From the NCBI RefSeq assembly GCF_000744105.1, contig NZ_JQLH01000001.1, positions 3,472,001 to 3,536,000 of the forward strand: DNA of 64,000 nt, read 5' to 3'. The position numbers and the translations under genes are program-made. This DNA comes from Maribacter forsetii DSM 18668 (GTDB taxonomy: Bacteria; Bacteroidota; Bacteroidia; Flavobacteriales; Flavobacteriaceae). The notes under the pieces are model-generated. The model saw nothing but the letters and a program-made list of their open reading frames with translations, was not told the DNA's origin and did no database searches. Positions within the stretch are counted from its first letter, which is position 1; each line of letters begins with the position of its first letter. Shown here one piece after another: positions 7,631 through 14,704 of this stretch.

Positions 7631-8194
7631 ATGAAGAAAATATTAGTTATAGATAATTACGATAGTTTCACTTATAACCTCGTACATTATTTAGAGGAAT
7701 TAGGTTGCGAGGTTATTGTAAAACGTAATGACCAACTTACCGTAGAAGAGGTTGATGCTTTTGATAAAATTGTACTTTCTCCAGGTCCAGGTATTCCTGA
7801 TGAAGCTGGATTATTAAAACAAATCATCAAAAAATATGCACCTACCAAAAGTATTTTTGGAGTTTGTTTGGGGCAACAGGCAATCGCCGAAGTATTTGGC
7901 GGTTCCCTAATAAATTTGGATGAAGTGTATCACGGTATTGCAACTAAAATAAAAATCACAAAAGATGATATTATTTTTGAAGGGCTACCAAATGAAATCG
8001 AAGTTGGCAGATACCATTCTTGGGTGGTAAATCCTGATTTACCAGAAGTTTTAGAAACAACTTCGGTTGATGAAAACGGACAAATTATGTCGCTTCGTCA
8101 TAAAACTTATGATGTGCGTGCCGTGCAATTTCATCCCGAATCGGTGCTTACGCTACAGGGTAAAAAAATGTTAGAAAATTGGTTACGTTCCTAG
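7631..8194 (+). CDS. trpG: Anthranilate synthase component II (glutamine amidotransferase)
   Basis: 187-residue class I glutamine amidotransferase that provides ammonia to TrpE. LIDNYDSFTYN-like start (residues 6-16), oxyanion loop SPGPGIP at 50-56, catalytic Cys79 in GVCLGQQA, and His168/Glu170 in FHPES are all present. There is one base between the trpE stop and this start codon, consistent with tight coupling and a 1:1 complex. In some bacteria this subunit also serves 4-aminobenzoate synthesis with PabB; the sequence alone cannot exclude that. Confidence 0.96.
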   Translation: MKKILVIDNYDSFTYNLVHYLEELGCEVIVKRNDQLTVEEVDAFDKIVLSPGPGIPDEAGLLKQIIKKYAPTKSIFGVCLGQQAIAEVFGGSLINLDEVYHGIATKIKITKDDIIFEGLPNEIEVGRYHSWVVNPDLPEVLETTSVDENGQIMSLRHKTYDVRAVQFHPESVLTLQGKKMLENWLRS

Positions 8195-8256
8195 CAACTC
8201 AGAGGTAAACTGAATAAGAAGATGAAGACTAACACGAATAAAAATAAATAAGGAGA

Positions 8257-8294
8257 CCTTTATTCCTCCCCTTTGAGGAGGTTAGGTGGAGCCT
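8257..8294 (+). repeat. REP-like palindromic element between trpG and trpD
   Basis: CCTCC (8265-8269) pairs with GGAGG (8277-8281) around a pyrimidine-rich loop, followed by TTAGGTGGAG. This G-rich hairpin with a TTAGGTGG tail looks unlike the AT-rich surroundings and resembles dispersed intergenic palindromes seen in many Flavobacteriaceae. There is only this copy in the window, so its repeat nature is inferred. Its AGGAGG arm and GGTGGAG tail lie directly upstream of the trpD ATG and may act as its ribosome binding site. Confidence 0.45.
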
Positions 8295-9290
8295 ATGAAA
8301 GAGACACTTAATAAACTTATAAATCACGAAATACTTTCCAAAGAAGATGCGAAACGCATATTGGTAAATATTGCTAAAGGTGACTACAACACAAGTCAAA
8401 TCGCTGCTTTTTTAACAGTCTATATGATGCGTAGTATTACTATAGAGGAACTTGAAGGATTTAGAGATGCATTGCTAGATTTATGTTTAGCGGTAGATTT
8501 ATCTGCTTACAACCCTATTGACCTTTGCGGAACTGGTGGTGATGGTAAAGACACATTTAATATCTCTACACTTTCTTCTTTTGTAACTGCTGGCGCTGGT
8601 ATTAAAGTTACTAAACATGGTAATTACGGAGTATCTTCTAAATGCGGAAGTAGTAATGTGATGGAATTTCTTGGGATAAAATTTAGTAACGATGCCGGCT
8701 TTCTTGAAAAATGTATCGATAAGGCAGGAATTTGTGTATTACACGCTCCCCTATTTCATCCTGCTATGAAAAATGTGGCTCCTATTCGTAAAGATTTAGC
8801 AGTAAAAACATTCTTTAATATGTTAGGACCAATGGTAAACCCTGCATTTCCAAAGAACCAAATGGTGGGTGTTTTTAACCTTGAGCTAGCTCGTATGTAT
8901 GGCTATCTTTATCAGAAAACCGATAAGAATTTTACTGTGCTACATGCTTTAGACGGTTATGACGAAATATCATTGACAGGTAGCACCAAGACAATTTCAA
9001 ATACTACCGAGGCAATGCTAAAACCATCTGATTTTGGTGTGGCAGAAATTAAACAATCGGATATTGTTGGTGGTGATGGTATAGAATCATCCGCTCAAAT
9101 TTTCATGAACGTTTTACAAGGCAAAGGTACCGAAGCACAAAATAATGTGGTCTGTGCCAATGCAGGTATCGCCATTGCTACGGTAGAAAACCTAACTCCT
9201 CTTGAGGGTTTTGAAAAAGCTAAGGAATCGCTATTAAGTGGTAACGGGTTGGCAGCTTTGAAAAAAATACAGGAACTGAGTAAAAATTAA
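8295..9290 (+). CDS. trpD: Anthranilate phosphoribosyltransferase
   Basis: 331 residues. It transfers the phosphoribosyl group of PRPP to anthranilate. Motifs: LCGTGGDGKDTFNIST (PRPP/Mg binding), KHGNYGVSSKCGSSNVMEFLG, HPAMKNVAPIRKDL and FNMLGPMVNP, all standard for TrpD. An in-frame GTG lies three codons upstream (8286), but the ATG at 8295 gives the usual MKETLNKL start and I chose it. It follows a 100-base spacer carrying a REP-like hairpin, the largest gap in the operon apart from the leader. Confidence 0.96.
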   Translation: MKETLNKLINHEILSKEDAKRILVNIAKGDYNTSQIAAFLTVYMMRSITIEELEGFRDALLDLCLAVDLSAYNPIDLCGTGGDGKDTFNISTLSSFVTAGAGIKVTKHGNYGVSSKCGSSNVMEFLGIKFSNDAGFLEKCIDKAGICVLHAPLFHPAMKNVAPIRKDLAVKTFFNMLGPMVNPAFPKNQMVGVFNLELARMYGYLYQKTDKNFTVLHALDGYDEISLTGSTKTISNTTEAMLKPSDFGVAEIKQSDIVGGDGIESSAQIFMNVLQGKGTEAQNNVVCANAGIAIATVENLTPLEGFEKAKESLLSGNGLAALKKIQELSKN

Positions 9291-9339
9291 ATCGACTGCC
9301 GTGTCTCGAATTAACGAGACTATAATAAACATATATGTT

Positions 9340-10128
9340 ATGAATATTCTAGATAAAATTGTAGCGGATAAACGAAAGGAAATTGAATTAAAAAGTTTGA
9401 TTTTTCCAGCTTCTCAGTATACCCATTCGGTAATTTTTAAAAGAGATACATTTTCTTTGGCTCAAGCACTTAGAAATAGTGACACGGGAATTATATCAGA
9501 ATTTAAACGTCGATCCCCATCAAAAGAAAGCATAAATCAAAATGCTAATGTTGGACAGGTAGCAATGGGTTATGAAAAAGCAGGCGTTTGTGGTATGAGC
9601 GTGCTGACAGATATTAAATATTTCGGTGGCTCTTTAGAAGATTTAATAATTGCCAGGGCATCCGCACAAATCCCTTTACTTCGCAAAGAATTTATAATCA
9701 GTGAATACCAAATTATAGAAGCCAAAGCTTATGGTGCCGATGTTATACTTTTAATAGCTGCTGTTCTGACTAGGGAAGAAATTAAAAAATTCTCTGAGTT
9801 GGCTAAAAGCTTGGGTCTAGATGTACTCTTAGAGGTTCATAACGAAGAAGAGCTTCACAAATCTATTATGCCTAGTATAGATATGTTAGGTGTTAACAAT
9901 AGAAATTTAAAGACTTTTGAAGTTAGTTTAGAGACTAGCAAATCACTTTCAAACTTAATTCCCGATGATTTTGTTAAAGTATCAGAAAGCGGAATCAGCT
10001 CTATTGAAGCTATTAAAGAGTTGAAGGAATATGGTTATCAAGGTTTTCTTATTGGTGAAAATTTCATGAAAACCGACAACCCTGGTAAAAGTGCTATTCA
10101 ATTTATTAATGACTTAAAGAAAGCATAA
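9340..10128 (+). CDS. trpC: Indole-3-glycerol phosphate synthase
   Basis: 262-residue TIM-barrel enzyme converting CdRP to indole-3-glycerol phosphate. Seen are the N-terminal ILDKIVADKRKEIE, ISEFKRRSPSKESI (catalytic Lys region), LLRKEFIISEYQI, LLEVHNEEEL, LGVNNRNLKTFEV and SESGISS. The frame is open from a GTG at 9301, but the extra 13 residues are encoded by a spacer hairpin (9303-9320), and MNILDKIVADKR at 9340 is the typical start. The stop overlaps the trpF start by one base (TAATG). Confidence 0.95.
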   Translation: MNILDKIVADKRKEIELKSLIFPASQYTHSVIFKRDTFSLAQALRNSDTGIISEFKRRSPSKESINQNANVGQVAMGYEKAGVCGMSVLTDIKYFGGSLEDLIIARASAQIPLLRKEFIISEYQIIEAKAYGADVILLIAAVLTREEIKKFSELAKSLGLDVLLEVHNEEELHKSIMPSIDMLGVNNRNLKTFEVSLETSKSLSNLIPDDFVKVSESGISSIEAIKELKEYGYQGFLIGENFMKTDNPGKSAIQFINDLKKA

Positions 10129-10754
10129 TGAAATTGAAGGTTTGCGGTATGAAATTGAATACGGTCGAAGTTGCACAATTGCGACCAGATTATCTTGGCT
10201 TTATTTTTTGGGAACATTCATCACGCTTTTTTGAAGGTGAAATTCCAGAACTACCGCATACCATAAGTAAAATTGGTGTATTTGTCGATGCCGACTTTGA
10301 TTATATCGTTGATATAGTAAGTAAATATAAGCTACAAGGCTTGCAATTGCATGGTCATGAAAGTCCGGAATATTGTATTAAAATTGCAGCTGAATTAAAA
10401 AGAATAAATCGGAAAGTAGACATTATTAAAGTCTTCTCTATCAAAGATAAATTTGATTTTGATGTGTTGACTCCCTATGAAAATGTGTGCGACTATTATC
10501 TTTTTGACACCAAAGGAAAATTACCTGGCGGCAATGGTTACACATTTAATTGGTCTGTCTTAAAAGATTACCCTTCTACCAAACCCTTCTTTTTAAGCGG
10601 AGGTATTGGTCTAAATAATCTTGATAAAATTAACGAGTTTACAAAAACACCTGAGTCTAAATACTGCTATGCCATTGATGTCAATAGCTCATTTGAAATA
10701 GAACCGGGTTTAAAAAATATTGAAGAATTACAAAAGTTTAAAGAAGCGCTATGA
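10128..10754 (+). CDS. trpF: Phosphoribosylanthranilate isomerase
   Basis: 208-residue TIM-barrel isomerase producing CdRP. It begins KLKVCGMK with the catalytic Cys, then DYLGFIFWEHSSRF, KIGVFVDA, LQLHGHESPEYC, LFDTKGKLPGGNGYTFNW (catalytic Asp and phosphate loop) and FLSGGIGLNNL. It overlaps trpC by one base and trpB by four, so its translation is coupled to both. Separate trpC and trpF genes, rather than the fused form of enteric bacteria, are usual in Bacteroidota. Confidence 0.95.
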   Translation: MKLKVCGMKLNTVEVAQLRPDYLGFIFWEHSSRFFEGEIPELPHTISKIGVFVDADFDYIVDIVSKYKLQGLQLHGHESPEYCIKIAAELKRINRKVDIIKVFSIKDKFDFDVLTPYENVCDYYLFDTKGKLPGGNGYTFNWSVLKDYPSTKPFFLSGGIGLNNLDKINEFTKTPESKYCYAIDVNSSFEIEPGLKNIEELQKFKEAL

Positions 10755-11935
10755 ATTATAATGCTGACGAAAAAGGATACTACGGTGAATTTGGCGGTGC
10801 CTTTATACCCGAAATGTTGTACCCAAACGTTGAAGAACTACGACAAAATTATTTAAAACTGATGTATGAAGATTCTTTTCAGAAAGAATTCAATCAGCTT
10901 TTAAAAGACTATGTTGGTAGACCTTCTCCCCTATATTTTGCTAAACGCCTTTCTGAAAAGCACGGCTGTAAAATATATTTAAAAAGAGAAGATTTAAACC
11001 ACACTGGTGCACACAAAGTAAATAATACCATTGGTCAGATTCTAATGGCTCAAAAGCTAGGTAAAACCAGAATTATAGCCGAAACCGGCGCAGGACAACA
11101 TGGTGTTGCCACCGCTACCGTTTGTGCCCTAATGGGCATGGAATGTATTGTGTATATGGGCGAAATTGACATTGCCCGTCAAGCACCTAACGTAGCTCGT
11201 ATGAAAATGTTGGGTGCCGAGGTAAGACCTGCAAAATCTGGAAGTAGAACCCTAAAAGATGCCACGAACGAAGCTATTAGAGATTGGATCAACAATCCGG
11301 TAGACACCCATTATATTATTGGGTCAGCTATTGGCCCGCATCCTTACCCAGATATGGTAACCCGTTTTCAATCTGTAATTTCAGAGGAAATAAAGTGGCA
11401 ATTAAAAGAAAAAGAAGGTCGTGAAAACCCTGATTATGTAGTGGCTTGTATTGGTGGCGGTAGTAACGCAGCTGGTACGTATTATCATTTTTTACATGAA
11501 CCTGAGGTTGGTATTATTGCGGTTGAAGCTGCAGGTAAAGGAGTAAATTCTGGAGAAAGTGCTGCAACTTCCGCACTTGGTAAAGTCGGTATTATTCACG
11601 GTTGTAAAACCATGTTGATGCAAACTACTGACGGACAAATTACTGAACCTTATTCTATTTCCGCAGGATTAGATTATCCTGGCGTAGGTCCTATGCATTC
11701 ACACCTTTACAAATCTGGTCGTGCCGAATTTTATTCTGCTACAGATGATGAAGCTATGGCTGCAGGTTTAGAATTATCTCAACTAGAAGGTATTATTCCT
11801 GCTATTGAAACGGGACATGCGTTTGCAATTTTTGAACATAAAAAATTCAAAAAAGATGATGTTGTCGTTATCAGCCTTTCTGGTCGTGGAGATAAAGATT
11901 TGAATACATATATAGATTATTTTAAGTTAGCATAA
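10751..11935 (+). CDS. trpB: Tryptophan synthase beta chain
   Basis: 394-residue PLP enzyme that condenses indole with serine. The PLP lysine is Lys89 in HTGAHKVNNT; the substrate and cofactor motifs GAGQHGVATATV, CIGGGSNAAGTY and SLSGRGDKD are intact. The standard TrpB1 start GYYGEFGGAFIPEML is present, so this is the TrpA-dependent type. Its start overlaps the trpF stop (ATGA), and trpA starts seven bases after its stop, supporting an alpha-beta complex. Confidence 0.97.
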   Translation: MNYNADEKGYYGEFGGAFIPEMLYPNVEELRQNYLKLMYEDSFQKEFNQLLKDYVGRPSPLYFAKRLSEKHGCKIYLKREDLNHTGAHKVNNTIGQILMAQKLGKTRIIAETGAGQHGVATATVCALMGMECIVYMGEIDIARQAPNVARMKMLGAEVRPAKSGSRTLKDATNEAIRDWINNPVDTHYIIGSAIGPHPYPDMVTRFQSVISEEIKWQLKEKEGRENPDYVVACIGGGSNAAGTYYHFLHEPEVGIIAVEAAGKGVNSGESAATSALGKVGIIHGCKTMLMQTTDGQITEPYSISAGLDYPGVGPMHSHLYKSGRAEFYSATDDEAMAAGLELSQLEGIIPAIETGHAFAIFEHKKFKKDDVVVISLSGRGDKDLNTYIDYFKLA

Positions 11936-11942
11936 TACTATT

Positions 11943-12707
11943 ATGAACAATAGAATTACAACAAGATTACAAGAAGATAAAAAATTGCTTTCCATATATT
12001 TTACCGCCGGTTACCCTGCACTCAACGATACCGTTAAAATCATTGAAGATTTAGAAAAAAACGGGGTTGATATGATTGAAATAGGATTACCATTTAGTGA
12101 TCCTTTAGCTGACGGACCAACAATTCAAGAAAGCTCTACTGCTGCATTGAAAAACGGAATGACTACTGAAGTACTTTTCAATCAATTGAAAGATATTCGT
12201 AAAACGGTTTCTATTCCATTAATTATCATGGGTTATTTCAACCCGATGTTACAATATGGTGTGGAGGCATTCTGTAAAAAATGTCAGGAAATTGGAATAG
12301 ACGGACTTATTCTACCTGATCTTCCGTTAGATGTTTATCAAGAAGATTATGAAGAAACGTTTAAAAAATACGGACTTTTAAATGTTTTCCTTATTACACC
12401 ACAAACTAGTGATGACCGTATTCGCCAAATAGATAACGCCTCTAATGGATTTATCTACATGGTAAGTTCTGCAAGTGTAACAGGTTCAAAATCTGGCTTT
12501 GGTCAGGAACAAGAAAGTTATTTTGAACGTATAGCAGAAATGAACCTAAACACGCCACAAATAGTAGGATTCGGAATTAAAGATGCCGAAACCTTTCAAC
12601 AAGCCACAAAAATAGCAAAAGGTGCAATTATAGGTTCTGCTTTTATTAAGCATTTGACAAGTAACGGTGTTAATGCCATTTCTGAATTTATTGAAGGGAT
12701 TCGATAG
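11943..12707 (+). CDS. trpA: Tryptophan synthase alpha chain
   Basis: 254-residue TIM barrel that splits indole-3-glycerol phosphate to indole, which is channelled to TrpB. Catalytic Glu46 and Asp57 sit in MIEIGLPFSDPLADGP; the flexible loop and phosphate site are seen in YMVSSASVTGSKSGF and VGFGIKDAETF. It is the last gene of the operon, followed by a strong terminator. The operon therefore encodes all seven proteins from chorismate to tryptophan in the order E-G-D-C-F-B-A. Confidence 0.97.
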   Translation: MNNRITTRLQEDKKLLSIYFTAGYPALNDTVKIIEDLEKNGVDMIEIGLPFSDPLADGPTIQESSTAALKNGMTTEVLFNQLKDIRKTVSIPLIIMGYFNPMLQYGVEAFCKKCQEIGIDGLILPDLPLDVYQEDYEETFKKYGLLNVFLITPQTSDDRIRQIDNASNGFIYMVSSASVTGSKSGFGQEQESYFERIAEMNLNTPQIVGFGIKDAETFQQATKIAKGAIIGSAFIKHLTSNGVNAISEFIEGIR

Positions 12708-12736
12708 CAATTTCACATAAGTTGGTATTTACCTTG

Positions 12737-12783
12737 GGTATTAAAATAAATTTGAATCTAATTTATTTTAATACCTTTTTTAT
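12737..12783 (+). terminator. Rho-independent terminator of the trp operon
   Basis: A 16-base perfect stem (12737-12752 with 12760-12775), seven-base loop and a T-run from 12776. Located 30 bases after the trpA stop codon. Confidence 0.95.
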
Positions 12784-12885
12784 TGCATAAAATTTAAGAT
12801 TTACATTAACACATCTAAGCAATCATATCTCCCACTTTTCCCTACATATTGCTTACATTTAGAGAATATATCCACGAGAACGAAC

Positions 12886-14385
12886 ATGAAAAGATTTCTT
12901 ACCCTTGCATTGCTATTATCTCTGTATTCAGCCCATTCACAAGACTCCATTCTTATAAAATCTAAAGTAGCTAGTGCTATTACAGAATTAAGGGAATTTG
13001 TAGCCATACCCAATGATGCATTAAATGCAGACGACATCGATTCTAACTTATTTTGGCTTAGAAAAAAATTCACTGAACGTGGCTTTAACAGTACCATTCT
13101 AGAAACGGAAGGTCTACCATTGTTTTTTGGAGCTTTACCTATGGACGACAGTAAACCGACCATTTTATTTTATATGCATTTAGACGGTCAATCTGTAGAT
13201 GCCACCAAATGGGATCAACCTGATCCTTATAAAGTCACTCTAAAGTCTAAAACAAAAGATGGTTGGAAAAACGAATCATTCGCTGATCTAGATGATGACA
13301 TCAACTATGATTGGAGACTTTTTGGTAGATCCACTTCTGATGATAAAGGACCTATTATCATGTTCTTGAACGCTATTGATGCGCTTAAAAAAGATAATAT
13401 TGATATTCCGTACAACGTAAAGGTTATATTAGACAGTGAAGAAGAAAAAAGTAGCGCCCCGTTACCAAAAGCGGTTCGTACCTATAAAGATTTGCTACAG
13501 GCCGATTTCTTAATTATTAATGATGGTCCTGTTCATGTTTCAGCAAAACCAACTATTGTTTATGGCTGTAGAGGCATTACAACTTTATCAATAACTGCTC
13601 ACGGACCGATAAAACCTCAACATAGTGGACATTATGGAAATTACGCTCCCAATCCTGGTTTTCAATTGGCGCAACTGTTAGCTACAATGAAAGATACTGA
13701 TGGTAAAGTTCTAATAAAAGGATATTATGACGGAATTACCTTAGACGAGACTACGCTAGAAATTCTAAAAAGTGTGCCTGATAACATCGAAGAAATCAAT
13801 AAAAATTTAGCAATATCCAATCCTGAAAAAGTTGGTGGTTTTTACCAAGAGGCATTGCAATATCCTTCATTGAATATTCGTGGGTTAGGTTCTGGGTGGA
13901 TCGGTGAGAAAGCTAGAACTATTGTACCAGCCACTGCTACGGCAGAATTGGACTTAAGATTGGTACCTGAAACCGATGGCACTCGTCTTAAAAAATTAGT
14001 AGTCGACCACATTAAAAGTCAAGGCTATCACGTAATGAGTACTGAGCCGACAATGGTAGACCGATTAAAATATGACAAAATAGTTACCATTAAAGAAGGT
14101 TCGGTGACCGATGCTTTTAGAACTGATTTAAGTAATCCTTTTGGAAACAGCATTGTAAAAACTATGGAAACAACATTCGGAGAAAAACCTGTTCAGATAA
14201 GAATAATGGGTGGTACGGTTCCTATTTCTCCTTTCATTAATGAATTGAAGATTCCAGCATTCATTGTACCCATGGTCAACCCAGACAATAATCAGCATAG
14301 CCCTAATGAGAATTTAAAGATTGGACAAATTGCCTATGGAATAGAGTTATTTTATGCACTGCTTAGTCCTGAAGCAGTAGAATAG
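12886..14385 (+). CDS. M20 family metallopeptidase, secreted
   Basis: 499 residues with a Sec signal peptide (residues 1-18, cleavage near AHSQD). Di-zinc M20 ligands are visible: HLD in YMHLDGQS, an Asp in STSDDKGP, the EE pair in LDSEEEKSS, an Asp in INDGPV, and the last His in NNQHSPNEN near the C-terminus. The Arg-Gly-Ser-rich dimerisation insert is in the middle (about residues 225-355). Likely an exopeptidase or dipeptidase acting outside the inner membrane on small peptides. It is a single gene after the trp terminator, and nothing in the sequence links it to tryptophan metabolism. Confidence 0.9.
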   Translation: MKRFLTLALLLSLYSAHSQDSILIKSKVASAITELREFVAIPNDALNADDIDSNLFWLRKKFTERGFNSTILETEGLPLFFGALPMDDSKPTILFYMHLDGQSVDATKWDQPDPYKVTLKSKTKDGWKNESFADLDDDINYDWRLFGRSTSDDKGPIIMFLNAIDALKKDNIDIPYNVKVILDSEEEKSSAPLPKAVRTYKDLLQADFLIINDGPVHVSAKPTIVYGCRGITTLSITAHGPIKPQHSGHYGNYAPNPGFQLAQLLATMKDTDGKVLIKGYYDGITLDETTLEILKSVPDNIEEINKNLAISNPEKVGGFYQEALQYPSLNIRGLGSGWIGEKARTIVPATATAELDLRLVPETDGTRLKKLVVDHIKSQGYHVMSTEPTMVDRLKYDKIVTIKEGSVTDAFRTDLSNPFGNSIVKTMETTFGEKPVQIRIMGGTVPISPFINELKIPAFIVPMVNPDNNQHSPNENLKIGQIAYGIELFYALLSPEAVE

Positions 14386-14482
14386 GTAGGTTTAACACTC
14401 TATAACAAAGCTTTATAAACCTATTAACGGAGTTCTCGTTTTCTATTTGGTATCTTAAAATTGAACCTAAAAAAATAGAACT

Positions 14483-14626
14483 ATGGGAATTATAAAAGAT
14501 AATAAAAAGTTTAAAAGAAAAGTAGAACAGAACAATCCTACAAACCCAACTGGGAATACCAATATAGAAACAAACACATTTGATATTGATAAAGAGACTA
14601 TTAAAAATCAACAAAATAAAAAATAG
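14483..14626 (+). CDS. Small Lys/Asn-rich hypothetical protein
   Basis: 47-codon ORF starting MGIIKDNKKFKRKVEQ, no cysteine or hydrophobic segment, with an Asn/Thr-rich middle and charged ends. It is preceded by an A-rich tract of the kind that serves as a ribosome binding region in this group, and followed at once by a good bidirectional terminator, which supports a real transcript. I do not recognise the protein. It could also be the end of a noncoding transcript. Confidence 0.4.
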   Translation: MGIIKDNKKFKRKVEQNNPTNPTGNTNIETNTFDIDKETIKNQQNKK

Positions 14627-14650
14627 TTCACTTTTTCAGCAAAAAAACAA

Positions 14651-14684
14651 AAAGCCCGATTCTAAATGGAATCGGGCTTTTTTA
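14651..14684. terminator. Bidirectional terminator between a small ORF and ppc
   Basis: A 12-base perfect stem AAAGCCCGATTC (14651-14662) with its complement (14669-14680) and T-tracts on both strands. It separates the plus-strand 47-codon ORF from the convergent ppc gene. Confidence 0.93.
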
Positions 14685-14704
14685 ATTGATAATTTCAAAC
14701 AGCT

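Noticed and set aside
12801..13163. 120-codon minus-strand frame across the M20 peptidase start
   Set aside because: The plus-strand frame has a signal peptide and metal ligands; this frame is its shadow.
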